Below are positions 44,386 through 53,061 of a stretch of DNA of 64,000 bases, piece by piece. The stretch covers positions 1 to 64,000 of the forward strand of contig CAMAXW010000016.1 of assembly GCA_945862315.1 (NCBI GenBank), given 5' to 3'. This DNA comes from Klebsiella pneumoniae (lineage in GTDB: Bacteria; Pseudomonadota; Gammaproteobacteria; Ga0077536). Position numbers and translations under genes: made by a program. Position 1 is the stretch's first letter. Every line of letters begins with the position of its first letter. Below the pieces are notes generated by a model that worked only from the letters and a program-made list of their open reading frames with translations, was not told where the DNA came from and did no database searches.

Positions 44386-44456
44386 AGACTTCAGTCCGAC
44401 GTTCATCCCAGGGCGTCCGCTCGTGCTCCGGAATGAATGTCGGATTGAAATCCGAC
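44386..44456. repeat. REP-type hairpin pair
   Basis: GTCGGATT (44439-44446) and AATCCGAC (44449-44456) pair perfectly, and CAGACTTCAGTCCGAC lies at about 44386. Sequences like GTAGGTCGGATTTCAATCCGAC are common gammaproteobacterial-style intergenic repeats. Confidence 0.55.
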
Positions 44457-44634
44457 CTACAGGGTTGAACTCGGCTGACGCTCGAGCGTCTGGTGGCGGA
44501 CCGTCGGGGACGTGCAATGCACGCGCGGCGTCCTTGTTGGTGGGGTCGAGCGTAAATAAGTAATTAGCTGATGCAATTCCAAGCGGGCCGACTTGGAGGC
44601 GGTTACCCCACATCGCGGGTGAATACACGCCGTC

Positions 44635-45276
44635 TCAGGGGCGATAGGGCCGCGCGGGATCCTCGAAGTAGCGCAGCAGCGCGCGCATTCTCGCGGCCAG
44701 CGCCGGCGCGGCATGGGGCGGGTCGAACAAGGCCACGATGTGCAGCTTGGGCCCGATCAGTGCCATGTGCGCCGAGTGGTCGTACCACCACTGGCTCCCA
44801 TCGCCCTCGGACAGCCGGGTGTAGCGCATGTTGAGCTGCGTGGTGAGGAAGTGCAGGCGCTCGGGTGCTGCGCTCGCGGCGCGAAAGCCGGCGTCGAAAT
44901 GACCGACGTAACGCGCGAGTTGCTCGGGCGTGTCGCGCTCGGCATCGATGGAGACGAACAGCACCTGGCCCCGCGCCTTCCAGGCCGCTTCGTCAGCCAG
45001 CGCCGCGCTGGTCTGGGCGAGTGTTTCGAGGGTGGTCGGGCACCAGTCCGGACATTGGGTGTAGCCGATTAACACCAGCGACCAATGGCCGCGCAGGGAT
45101 TCCAGGTCCAGCGTGCCGCCCCGCGCGTCGTCCAGCGCAAAGGGTTGCAATTCGGGCTGTTGCGGCCAAAGCAGGCCGGGATCGTTCGGCGGTGCGGCGT
45201 CGCGCACCGCGCCGAGCAGGACGCCGAGCAGGGCGAACATGCAGGCGAGGCACAGAGGTAGGGCGAACTGGCGCAT
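44635..45276 (-). CDS. SCO1/SenC family copper chaperone-like protein
   Basis: The 213-residue protein has an N-terminal membrane anchor (ALPLCLACMFALLGVLLGAV) and a thioredoxin fold with the copper motif CPDWC in YTQCPDWCPTTL and the distal His in YDHSAHMALIGP. SCO proteins deliver copper to cytochrome oxidase or act in thiol redox control. No oxidase genes are near, so the partner is unknown. Confidence 0.92.
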   Translation of the reverse strand: MRQFALPLCLACMFALLGVLLGAVRDAAPPNDPGLLWPQQPELQPFALDDARGGTLDLESLRGHWSLVLIGYTQCPDWCPTTLETLAQTSAALADEAAWKARGQVLFVSIDAERDTPEQLARYVGHFDAGFRAASAAPERLHFLTTQLNMRYTRLSEGDGSQWWYDHSAHMALIGPKLHIVALFDPPHAAPALAARMRALLRYFEDPARPYRP

Positions 45277-45491
45277 GGTGCGCCATCATAACGATTGACG
45301 ATGTCTTCCTGCTACAGCAGCGGTTCACCTGCCCACGGCGCGCACTCTGCCACAAGTTGAATCGTAGGTCAGACCAAAGGCGGTCTGCTGGCGCAGACGA
45401 TGGCTGAATGAACGTTGCCGCAGTGGTCTTCGGGCATTGTCGCTCTGAATTGTGCGTTCAGGCTTGAGTACCTGCAGGGCCCTACCCGTCC

Positions 45492-45786
45492 TCACACCCT
45501 GGCTCGCCAATAATGTGGCCGTCGGTGTTGATGGGCCACGGCAATGACATAAAGCATGCCTTCCCGTGTTCCGTAGACGACGGTGAAGGGGAAGCGCCTC
45601 ACCAGCATTTGGCGATAGTGTTGCCACGTCGCAGAGCCGATGCTGGGGCTGATCCAGAATCAGTGCGGTGGTTCGCTCAACTTCAGCAATGAAGGCATTC
45701 CCGAGTCCAGCCACCTGACGCTCGTAATAGCGCACCGCTTCGCGCAGCTCCTGCGCCGCGCCGTGGTGAAACTGGATTTCAGTCAC
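45492..45786 (-). pseudogene. ParE/RelE-family toxin with a frameshift
   Basis: The first part reads MTEIQFHHGAAQELREAVRY and QVAGLGNAFIAEVERT. After about residue 50 the family sequence continues in another frame (RQMLVRRFPFTVVYGTREGM, then AVAHQHRRPHYWRARV) and stops at 45492. The shift lies near 45630-45660. The unshifted frame runs on to 45325 without resemblance. The toxin is probably dead. Confidence 0.82.
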
Positions 45787-46013
45787 TTCAGGTCATTACG
45801 GGCTTGCGCAAACACCTCGGAGGCGGGAATGGTTACTGCCGTGCCACTTTCAATTTCGCGCCAGCGGCGGTCGATTTCGATTCGCCATGCGTCGGCGACA
45901 TCGCCGTCGTCCAGCGGATCGAGTGACTCGATGAGCGTCAGGGCCAATCGGGCGCGCTCCGACTCCGAAAGCATTCGGGCTTGTGATTCAACTTCGGGAA
46001 AGGTCGATGCCAT
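45783..46013 (-). CDS. Addiction-module antitoxin (TIGR02574-type)
   Basis: The 76-residue protein, with ARLALTLIESLDPLDDGD and AWRIEIDRRWREIESG, fits the short antitoxins that pair with ParE-type toxins. It overlaps the toxin start by 4 bases. It appears intact although its toxin is frameshifted. Confidence 0.87.
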   Translation of the reverse strand: MASTFPEVESQARMLSESERARLALTLIESLDPLDDGDVADAWRIEIDRRWREIESGTAVTIPASEVFAQARNDLK

Positions 46014-46567
46014 GGTCTTTTCACTCGTGACTCTTGATACGGAAGCTAGGAGCGAATCTGGCCTTGGTCAAGCGGGGAACTGCCGCAGGCGTTTCACGGG
46101 ACCGTTTCCCTGTTGGATAGCCGCCAATTGATTGGCATCGAGCTTGGGGCGTCGCCTGCTCCGACTGACCGACCGTTCTCGTCCCTACCCTCCACAGTAG
46201 GGACGAGGACGACTGCGCCAATTGGTACCAAGGTTTTCCAGCGTTTGACGCAAGGACCCTCTGAGGACGACGCCCAGCGCTGCGCCAACCGCACTCGCCG
46301 GGCTGCGCGGAATCAGACCCCACAGCGGTCCTGATTCCGGCTTCCGCCAGGTCTGGCTTTCCCTAGAATCGCCACCCAATGAACAACGCGTGGCCACGAC
46401 GCTTATCGCGGCAAAAGGCACCCTTCGCGATCTCAATGGGTGAGGCAGTCGAAAGACTGTGATTGCATTTGTAAGTCCCTGGGGCGATTTCGCCCACTTG
46501 TGTTCTCAAGCCTCCGTTCAGGACCTTCATGGTCTTGAACGCGCTATCCGTCGTTCCTTCTCCGCCG
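46014..46567. other. Noncoding stretch with one hairpin
   Basis: CTCGTCCCTAC (about 46178-46188) and GTAGGGACGAG (about 46197-46207) form an 11-bp stem. I see no gene in the remainder. Confidence 0.4.
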
Positions 46568-46640
46568 GCGTCGTTTGACCTAGAGGAGGCTCGCGTAGCG
46601 CTAGGAGCTTCCCTCGAGAATCAAATTCAACCGAGGGCGG
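46568..46640 (+). pseudogene. Second HigA-type antitoxin fragment
   Basis: The frame ASFDLEEARVALGASLENQ and IQPRAA resembles the end of HigA proteins (YDLxxAxxxLGxxIxxxIxPRAA). Its first 24 bases nearly equal 33171-33194 in the other HigA remnant. No start remains. Confidence 0.5.
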
Positions 46641-46722
46641 CCTGGATTAATGGCTCGTTTGTTCTGGGTAGCGGTAGCGGGCTTCAACCAATCCCCTAGA
46701 TCCGTCGCCACCTCCAATGCCC

Positions 46723-46997
46723 GCGCACTGCGTGCGTCCGGACTCGCGTTGCGAGTCCGTCGAACCTGTGGAGGTTCGACTCTGCCTCCAGACCCTCAAG
46801 ACATAAAAAAACCGGCATTAAGCCGGTTTAGGTTTTTTTGGCGCGCCCGGAAGGATAGATTCACAAACGCTAGGGCGTTTGTTCACCCCTGCGGGGCGCA
46901 CTGCGTGCGTCCGGACTCGCGTTGCGAGCCCGTCGAACCTGTGGAGGTTCGACTCTGCCTCCAGACCCTCAAGACATAAAAAAACCGGCATTAAGCC
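46723..46997. repeat. Tandem tRNA-derived repeats with the 76-nt insert
   Basis: A unit of about 100 bp occurs at 46723 and again at 46896, offset 173 bp. It comprises the end of the hairpin insert, a T-arm-like segment GTGGAGGTTCGACTCTGCC and the terminator hairpin. Between them, 46840-46856 repeats the 3' end of tRNA-Arg, and 46857-46932 is a full 76-nt insert at the same T-loop position as at 35305. Confidence 0.8.
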
Positions 46998-47012
46998 GGG
47001 TTTTTTATGTCT
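46972..47012 (-). terminator. Terminator of tRNA-Arg
   Basis: AGACATAAAAAA (46972-46983) is the exact complement of TTTTTTATGTCT (47001-47012), with CCGGC/GCCGG inside. It lies directly 3' of the tRNA on the minus strand. A related hairpin is at about 46801-46838. Confidence 0.8.
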
Positions 47013-47088
47013 GGCGCGCCCGGAAGGATTCGAACCTCCGACCCCCTAGTTCGTAGCCAGGTACTCTATCCAGCTGAGCTACGGGCGC
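47012..47088 (-). tRNA. tRNA-Arg (anticodon ACG)
   Basis: Read on the minus strand: acceptor GCGCCCG pairs with CGGGCGC, the D arm is AGCTCAGCTGGATAGAGT, and the anticodon stem CCTGG/CTAGG surrounds CTACGAA, giving ACG. The T arm is CGGAGGTTCGAATCCTTCCG and the encoded CCA ends at 47012. All arms fold. Partial copies of this gene lie at 46840, 35287 and 36451. Confidence 0.96.
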
Positions 47089-47227
47089 GTAGGGGGCGCA
47101 TGATAGACGGTTTACGCCGGATCATCATCCCCTAAAGGACAGAAAATTTGATTACTCTTCACTAGCTTCTGGTTGGCCTCGCGGCACTGGCTTAAAATCG
47201 CCCCACTAAACTCTTGAGGAACGACAC

Positions 47228-47992
47228 ATGCGCCAGCAAATGGACATCAACTGTGACATGGGCGAAAGCTTTGGTAACTGGCACATGGGCGATGACGAGG
47301 GAATGATGCCCTACATCACCACCGCCAATGTGGCGTGCGGTTTTCACGCCAGCGATCCGGTGACCATGATCAACACCGTGAAGCTGGCGAAACAGCACGG
47401 CATCGCGGTGGGGTCGCATCCCGGTCTACCCGATTTGTTGGGCTTTGGCCGGCGTGCGATGAACATCACCGCCGAAGACGCCTACGCCTATGTGGTGTAT
47501 CAGGTTGGCGCGCTCCAAGCGTCATTGTTGATGGAGGGCCTGAAGCTCCACCACATCAAGCCGCATGGTGCTTTCTATTCCGTGCTCAAAACCAACGAAG
47601 AACTGGCGCAGGCGGTGGCCGAAGCCATTCTTAAGTTATCCGATGCACCCATGCTGTACTGGCCGGCGCCCACCAGCGCGGCGCTGCCGACGGCCTGCAA
47701 ACAGCTTGGTATTCGGGTGGTGGGCGAAATTTATCCCGACCTCCAGTACGCCGCGGATGGATCGCTGGTCATCCAACGTCACAAACACGTCACCGATGTC
47801 GCCTTTGCGGCCTCGCAGGTGGAGTGCTACGTCAAGACCGGCAAAGTCCAAGCCATGGATGGCTCGTTAGTCAGCATGGATGCCGAAAGCTTGTGCATCC
47901 ATGGCGATGGTCCTAACTGCGTGGAAGTGGCCAGCGCCATTCACCAACGCCTCCACTCGTTGGGCTGCAAAATTGCGCCCGTAACCGTCTAG
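47228..47992 (+). CDS. pxpA: 5-oxoprolinase subunit A (LamB/YcsF family)
   Basis: The 254-residue protein begins MRQQMDINCDMGESFGNWHM after TTGAGGAACGACAC. VACGFHASDP and GVASRSTR-like positions, here VGSHPGLPDL, and HIKPHGAFYS are the family signatures. PxpA works with PxpBC to open 5-oxoproline; pxpB and pxpC are absent next to it, so another amidohydrolase role is possible. It is 17 bp from the following luciferase-like gene. Confidence 0.9.
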   Translation: MRQQMDINCDMGESFGNWHMGDDEGMMPYITTANVACGFHASDPVTMINTVKLAKQHGIAVGSHPGLPDLLGFGRRAMNITAEDAYAYVVYQVGALQASLLMEGLKLHHIKPHGAFYSVLKTNEELAQAVAEAILKLSDAPMLYWPAPTSAALPTACKQLGIRVVGEIYPDLQYAADGSLVIQRHKHVTDVAFAASQVECYVKTGKVQAMDGSLVSMDAESLCIHGDGPNCVEVASAIHQRLHSLGCKIAPVTV

Positions 47993-48009
47993 TCCTTGGG
48001 AATAAGCTG

Positions 48010-49047
48010 ATGAAATTTGGATTGTTATTTACTTTTCAGTTGCCGCCCGGCTGCGGCATTCCGTGGCATGAACCTTATCAGGACATGCTGCAATGCTTGC
48101 CTCGCGCGGAGGAACTTGGCTACCACTCGATGTATCTCGCCACTCACCATGTCAAAACGGACGGACTGTGTCCGGGACCGGTGCCGGTGATGGGCGCGGC
48201 GGCCGCAGTGACCAAAACCATGAAAATTGGGACGGCGGTCCTGCTGTTGCCGATGTATGCACCACTGAAACTGGCCGAAGACATCGCGGTGCTCGATAAC
48301 CTTGCGCAAGGTCGGATTATTCTGGGCGTGGCACCGGGCTATGTGGCGGAAGAATTCGCCGCCCACGGCATTCCACGTGCCGAGCGGGTAGGGCGCTTTG
48401 AAGAAGCGCTAGATCTCATGATCACCGCCTGGACCCAAGACGAATTCGAATTCAACGGCAAATATTATCAAGTGCCGCGCACGGTAATGACGCCCAAGCC
48501 GTTCCAAAAGCCCTACCCGGCGCTGTGGTACGGGGTGTCGGCAAAGGCCTCGTTGCGCCGGGCAGCCAAGCGACACGCGATTCAAATTATGTCGCCCCGC
48601 CACGGGGTTGAAGAACTGCGTGAGCACTATGTGCCTTACGAGGATGCGGCGCGCGAAATCGGCTGGACGATTCCTACCAAGCCCATTATTCGTCAGGTTT
48701 TCGTCGCCCCTACGCAGCAGCAGGCGGAGGCGCTGGCCGCACCGGCCATCGAGCATCTCTACCGGGAGGTTTACGGCCGGGCGTCCGCGGCCGGGGATCG
48801 CAATCTGCGTAACGATGATGGCAGTGTGATCACCGACCATAACCAAGTGAGCTTCGACACCTTCAAACAACGCTACATCGTGGGCACGCCAGAGTTTGCC
48901 ATCGAGGAAATCACGAAATACCGTGACGGCCTCGGTTGTACCGAAATGGTGTGCTGGATGCACATGCCGGGAATACGTGGGCGCGACGCTCAAGCCAGCG
49001 TTGAACTCTTTGCCCGTGAAGTGATGCCGGTGTTCCCGGATCGTTGA
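48010..49047 (+). CDS. Luciferase-like (LLM class) flavin monooxygenase
   Basis: The 345-residue TIM-barrel protein has MKFGLLFTFQLPPG, the LLM motif LDNLAQGRIILGVAPGY and GRFEEALDLMITAW. It uses reduced FMN (or F420) on an unknown substrate. It is close to pxpA and probably co-transcribed. The protein at 53062 is a clear relative (same start MKFGLx, same GxxPGYVxEE pattern). Confidence 0.9.
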   Translation: MKFGLLFTFQLPPGCGIPWHEPYQDMLQCLPRAEELGYHSMYLATHHVKTDGLCPGPVPVMGAAAAVTKTMKIGTAVLLLPMYAPLKLAEDIAVLDNLAQGRIILGVAPGYVAEEFAAHGIPRAERVGRFEEALDLMITAWTQDEFEFNGKYYQVPRTVMTPKPFQKPYPALWYGVSAKASLRRAAKRHAIQIMSPRHGVEELREHYVPYEDAAREIGWTIPTKPIIRQVFVAPTQQQAEALAAPAIEHLYREVYGRASAAGDRNLRNDDGSVITDHNQVSFDTFKQRYIVGTPEFAIEEITKYRDGLGCTEMVCWMHMPGIRGRDAQASVELFAREVMPVFPDR

Positions 49048-49176
49048 TGTGGCTGCTGAGGCCCTATGGGGTCTCCCCACAAACGAAGGATTGCCCCGAC
49101 GCAGGTGCGTCGGCGGCTATTAAAACCCACCACCGTCCTGCGCCTAGCCCGCAGGCGGTACTTTGGAAACTCCACG

Positions 49177-49662
49177 ATGAAGCACGTTGTCTATCCACTA
49201 TTACTCGCGGCTTGCGCGAGCTTGGCCGCTCTTAACGCGAGCGCGGAAGACGCCCGTTACGTGATGGGCTTTGGTGCTCAGGCCGGCGCACTGCTGCCGC
49301 ATTCCTACAGCTACGGCAAGCCAGCGGTGACGACGGAGGTTTTTACGATGCGGGTGCCGCTGATGGATACGCAAATAAAGCGCATCTTTGTGGACAGCGA
49401 ACTCACGGTGCAGACGGCCACGCTAACCGTCAGCCGGGTGCATGCCGAGCGCGCCTATTCCAGTCTTTCCGACTGCACCGCAGCGCGTGACATCGTGGAG
49501 GCAAAGCTCTCAAGCGTGATGAGCGAGCCGTTTACGGGCCGTGATCCGGTATGGCAGCACCGCTCGGTTGATGGCAAGACCGTGGGCGGTGTCACGTGCC
49601 GCGTCGAGCGCTATCTGCCATATCCCACGTTGGTGCTCGATCTCTCCGCCGCGCCACTTTAA
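49177..49662 (+). CDS. Exported protein of unknown function
   Basis: The 161-residue product starts MKHVVYPLLLAACASLAAL, a signal peptide ending NASA, after GGAAACTCCACG. The mature part has two Cys (SDCTAARD and GVTCRVER) that could form a disulfide. No family is recognised. It precedes the convergent fused acyl-CoA dehydrogenase. Confidence 0.65.
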   Translation: MKHVVYPLLLAACASLAALNASAEDARYVMGFGAQAGALLPHSYSYGKPAVTTEVFTMRVPLMDTQIKRIFVDSELTVQTATLTVSRVHAERAYSSLSDCTAARDIVEAKLSSVMSEPFTGRDPVWQHRSVDGKTVGGVTCRVERYLPYPTLVLDLSAAPL

Positions 49663-49759
49663 GCGAGCGGCGGATTGCGTCGGGCGGTTGAGGTTTGACG
49701 CGGTTTTACCCGCGCAACCCCAACCCGCTGCGGCCCCGCTTGGGGGGCCTGCTCAGGCG

Positions 49760-52078
49760 CTAGGCGTCGGGCAAACCCAGCACCGCTTTGGCGAGAATAT
49801 TGCGCTGAATCTCGTTGCTGCCGCCGTAAATAGTAGCGGGTCGGGCATTGTAAAAGAGGCTCATAAATTCTACTTCCGCCGTGCCAAAAAGGGCCTTGTC
49901 GACGACTGCACCTTGTGAACCTGCCGCCTCGATGACCAGTTCGGTGAGGGCGGCGAAAGTTTCCGTCGCCCACACTTTAAGCATGGAGACATCCGGCCCT
50001 AGCGTTTCGCCGCGCTTCACCTGATCGGCGTAACAGGCGTAAATCGTTTCCAGATCGAAGACATCCAGTTTGAGTTTGGTATAGCGCTCGAGAAAAGCAG
50101 GGTCTTCCAGCAGACCGCTGTGGGAGGCGGCTTCGCCCACCCGCCGCAAGGCGTATTGGCACTGTTTGGGGCTGCCTAAAAAGATTCGTTCGAACGACAG
50201 TAACGCCTTGGCCATCGTCCAGCCGTGGTTGGGTGCCCCCACCAAGTTGACCTGCGGCACGCGCACGTTGTCGAAAAAAACCTCGCAGAATTCTTCGTGT
50301 CCGGCCAGGTTGCGGATGGGCCGCACGGTAATGCCGGGGCTTTGCATGTCGGCCAGCAGAAAACTGATGCCCGCCTGTTTTTTGGCCTGTTTATCCGTGC
50401 GAACCAGCAAGAAAATATGGCTGGCGTCCTGCGCTAGCGTGGTCCAGATTTTTTGGCCGTTCACCACGAAGTCGGTACCGTCCACCACGGCTTCCATGCG
50501 CAGGCTGGCTAAATCCGAACCGGCGTTGGGCTCGGAATAACCCTGGCACCAGATGTACTCACCCGAGAGACTTTTGGGTAGGTAATGTGCGCGCTGCTCG
50601 GGCGTGCCGTGCCGGATGAGTAACGGCCCCACCATGATGACGCCCATGTCGGGTGTGCGTGCGATGCCCCAACGTTCTTGTTCTTCCATGAACACGAGCA
50701 GCTTGGCGGGCGTGAGGCCCATGCCGCCGTATTCACGCGGCCAGCCCGGTGCCGCCCAGCCGCGAGCGACCAATTTTTGGTACCAGTCGCGGACTTCATG
50801 CCAATGCATGCGGCGCGGTGTGAAACGCATATCAGCCGGATATTCGCGTTCAAACCAGTGGCGAATGATGCTGCGAAAGTCTTCATCCGAGAGCTGATTC
50901 CAGTCGCCATCCTGAGGCTCTGCGGCGAGTTGGCGCGGGGTGCTGTCGGTGCTGTGTCGCTCGCCTTGCTGGCCCAAACGACGCGCATGCCAGGTGGCAT
51001 TGCCAAACGCGGCACCGATCGCCAAGGCGCGGTTTAGATAAAGCCCGACGTTGCAGTCGTCGGTGAAACCTATCCCGCCGTGCATTTGGATGGCGTCGCG
51101 GGTGACCCGTTGCGCGGTGTCGCTGGCGCGATGTTTGGCGCGGCTGGCGAGGTGGATTTGGTCGGCACGGCGGGTTGCTGTGGCCCAGCCGTGGCTGGCT
51201 TCGTCCACTACGGCATCGGTGATTTGGGTATGAATAAAGAGATTCACGGCACGGTGTTGGAGCGCCTGAAAAGCCCCAATGAGGCGGCCAAATTGGCTGC
51301 GGGTTTTGAGGTACTGCAGGGTGATGTCCAGCGTTTCGCGCGCGAGGCCGGCCAAGTAGCTCGCCGCCAGAATCGCGGTGCCGTCTAGCGCACGATCCAG
51401 CGCCGCCTCGGCTAGCGGGCCGCTCGCGAGTAGTGCGGCCCTCGTCAGCTGGACATTGTTGAAATCGAATTCCGTGAGGGTTGAGCCATCGCTGAGCAGT
51501 TGTGTGCGCCGCGTAAGCCCGGGAGCATTGGCTGCCACCACCCATAGGCTCGGGGCCTGAGCGAACAGTGCAGGTACCACGAGGTGGGTCGCGGAGTCTG
51601 CGTGTGCGACGCCGAATTTGCAGCCATTCAGTAAGTGCCCGCCGAGGTGGTCGCTAGCCTGTAGCGAGGCCCATTCCACGCGCGGTTCGCGGGCGTGACC
51701 TTGCCAAGCAGTGGCCACGAGGGCGGCGCCTTGGGCGATTTGTTCGGCCAGTACATCTGCGGCCACGTTGTCCAGCGCACCCAGCACCAGGGCTGAGAGC
51801 CCGGCAAATTCCAATAGGGGCTCGGGCGCGGCAACCCGCCCGAGCTCCCGCAGCACCACCGCCATCGCGCGCAAGTCCAGCCCTAAACCACCAGCCCGTT
51901 CGGGTACTAGGATGGCCGTCCAGCCGAGCTCTACCATTTCTTGCCACAAGATTTCTGAATACGCCGGTTCGCCGCCGCGTAACGCACGCAGCCGTGCCAC
52001 TGGGGCTGATTTAGCGCAAAAGGCGCTGGCGCTATCGCGCAATACGGATTCATCTAAGGCGTTGTCGGTAGTGCTCAT
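49760..52078 (-). CDS. Fused two-domain acyl-CoA dehydrogenase
   Basis: At 772 residues this is twice the usual length. Residues 1-375 form one ACAD unit (LGWTAILVPERAGGLGLDL, RDAIQMHGGIGFTDDCNVGL). Residues 385-772 form a second (GWAAPGWPREYGGMGL, YSEPNAGSDLASL, NGQKIWTT, YGGSNEIQRN). The halves resemble the two subunits of heterotetrameric ACADs used on bulky steroid or polycyclic acyl-CoAs, here in one chain. The N-terminal half may be the non-catalytic partner. Confidence 0.9.
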   Translation of the reverse strand: MSTTDNALDESVLRDSASAFCAKSAPVARLRALRGGEPAYSEILWQEMVELGWTAILVPERAGGLGLDLRAMAVVLRELGRVAAPEPLLEFAGLSALVLGALDNVAADVLAEQIAQGAALVATAWQGHAREPRVEWASLQASDHLGGHLLNGCKFGVAHADSATHLVVPALFAQAPSLWVVAANAPGLTRRTQLLSDGSTLTEFDFNNVQLTRAALLASGPLAEAALDRALDGTAILAASYLAGLARETLDITLQYLKTRSQFGRLIGAFQALQHRAVNLFIHTQITDAVVDEASHGWATATRRADQIHLASRAKHRASDTAQRVTRDAIQMHGGIGFTDDCNVGLYLNRALAIGAAFGNATWHARRLGQQGERHSTDSTPRQLAAEPQDGDWNQLSDEDFRSIIRHWFEREYPADMRFTPRRMHWHEVRDWYQKLVARGWAAPGWPREYGGMGLTPAKLLVFMEEQERWGIARTPDMGVIMVGPLLIRHGTPEQRAHYLPKSLSGEYIWCQGYSEPNAGSDLASLRMEAVVDGTDFVVNGQKIWTTLAQDASHIFLLVRTDKQAKKQAGISFLLADMQSPGITVRPIRNLAGHEEFCEVFFDNVRVPQVNLVGAPNHGWTMAKALLSFERIFLGSPKQCQYALRRVGEAASHSGLLEDPAFLERYTKLKLDVFDLETIYACYADQVKRGETLGPDVSMLKVWATETFAALTELVIEAAGSQGAVVDKALFGTAEVEFMSLFYNARPATIYGGSNEIQRNILAKAVLGLPDA

Positions 52079-52106
52079 ACGTAGTCTCTCTCAGTCTTTT
52101 AAGCGT

Positions 52107-52955
52107 TTAGCCGGCGCGTAGGCGGGCGGCAAGTGAGGCAATTTGATCCAGCTTTGGGAGCACCGCTTCGCGGTCTCCCGAGGGCAGCGCGAAGATGAGC
52201 TCGGAGTAGCCCTGCAGTGCATACGCTGCGCAGTCTGATTCGTCTTCAGGTGCGTAGAAAAGCGCGACTTGGAGGTCCTCGAAACGCCGCCCACGGCGTT
52301 CACAGGCGGCCCGCAGGCGGGCTAAATCCTCGCCGTTACCGCGGCCCCGGATGGGCATCCAGCCGTCGGCGTAGTCAGCCACTCGGTCGGGCACGTGGGG
52401 GGAGTTGGCGCCGATCCAGATCGGTGGCCCACCCTTTTGCTGCGGTTTGGGGAAAGACCACATCGGGCCAAAGTCCACAAATTCGCCGTGAAATTCGGGT
52501 TCTTCTTCGCGCCAAATCGTGCGCATGGCCAGCACACGCTCACGCAGCACGGCCCAGCGCCGTTCGTAGACGGTGCCGTGATTAGCCAACTCCTCGCGAT
52601 TCCAACCCGCCCCGACGCCCAAAGTTACCCGGCCCCCGGAGAGGTGGTCGAGGGTAGCGACAGTTTTGGCCAGCGTGATGGGGTCGTGTTCGGTCAACAG
52701 GCAGATGCCGGTACCCAGTCGAATCCGCTCGGTGACGGCGGCGGCCATCGCCAAGGCCACGAACGGATCGCTGGTACGGCGATAGGGTTCGGGCAGGATC
52801 CCGCCTTCGAAAAATGGGGAGCGCGAAGCCACCGGCAGATGGGTGTGTTCGGGAAAAAATATCCCGTCTAGCCCGCGCGTTTCCACGGCCACCGCCAGTT
52901 CGGCCGGGGGCAGGGTGCGGTCCGTGGTGAACTGGGTCACGGTGCAGCGAATCAT
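52107..52955 (-). CDS. LLM-class oxidoreductase (TIGR03619-type, F420-dependent family)
   Basis: The 282-residue protein shows GLDGIFFPEHTHLPVA, TLDHLSGGRVTLGVGAGWN and GGPPIWIGANSP with ADGWMPI, typical of the subgroup often predicted to use F420. Whether this organism makes F420 is not visible. It lies 28 bp upstream of the fused ACAD on the same strand, so they are probably one transcript. Confidence 0.88.
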   Translation of the reverse strand: MIRCTVTQFTTDRTLPPAELAVAVETRGLDGIFFPEHTHLPVASRSPFFEGGILPEPYRRTSDPFVALAMAAAVTERIRLGTGICLLTEHDPITLAKTVATLDHLSGGRVTLGVGAGWNREELANHGTVYERRWAVLRERVLAMRTIWREEEPEFHGEFVDFGPMWSFPKPQQKGGPPIWIGANSPHVPDRVADYADGWMPIRGRGNGEDLARLRAACERRGRRFEDLQVALFYAPEDESDCAAYALQGYSELIFALPSGDREAVLPKLDQIASLAARLRAG

Positions 52956-53061
52956 AATAGGCAGGCCTCCAAACCGGTGAAATCAGGCGGGGATATGCTA
53001 ACCCAATTAGGCCCTTTGCCGAGGGCCGGGGCGTCTTGGTGACCCGGCTTACCCCCATAAC

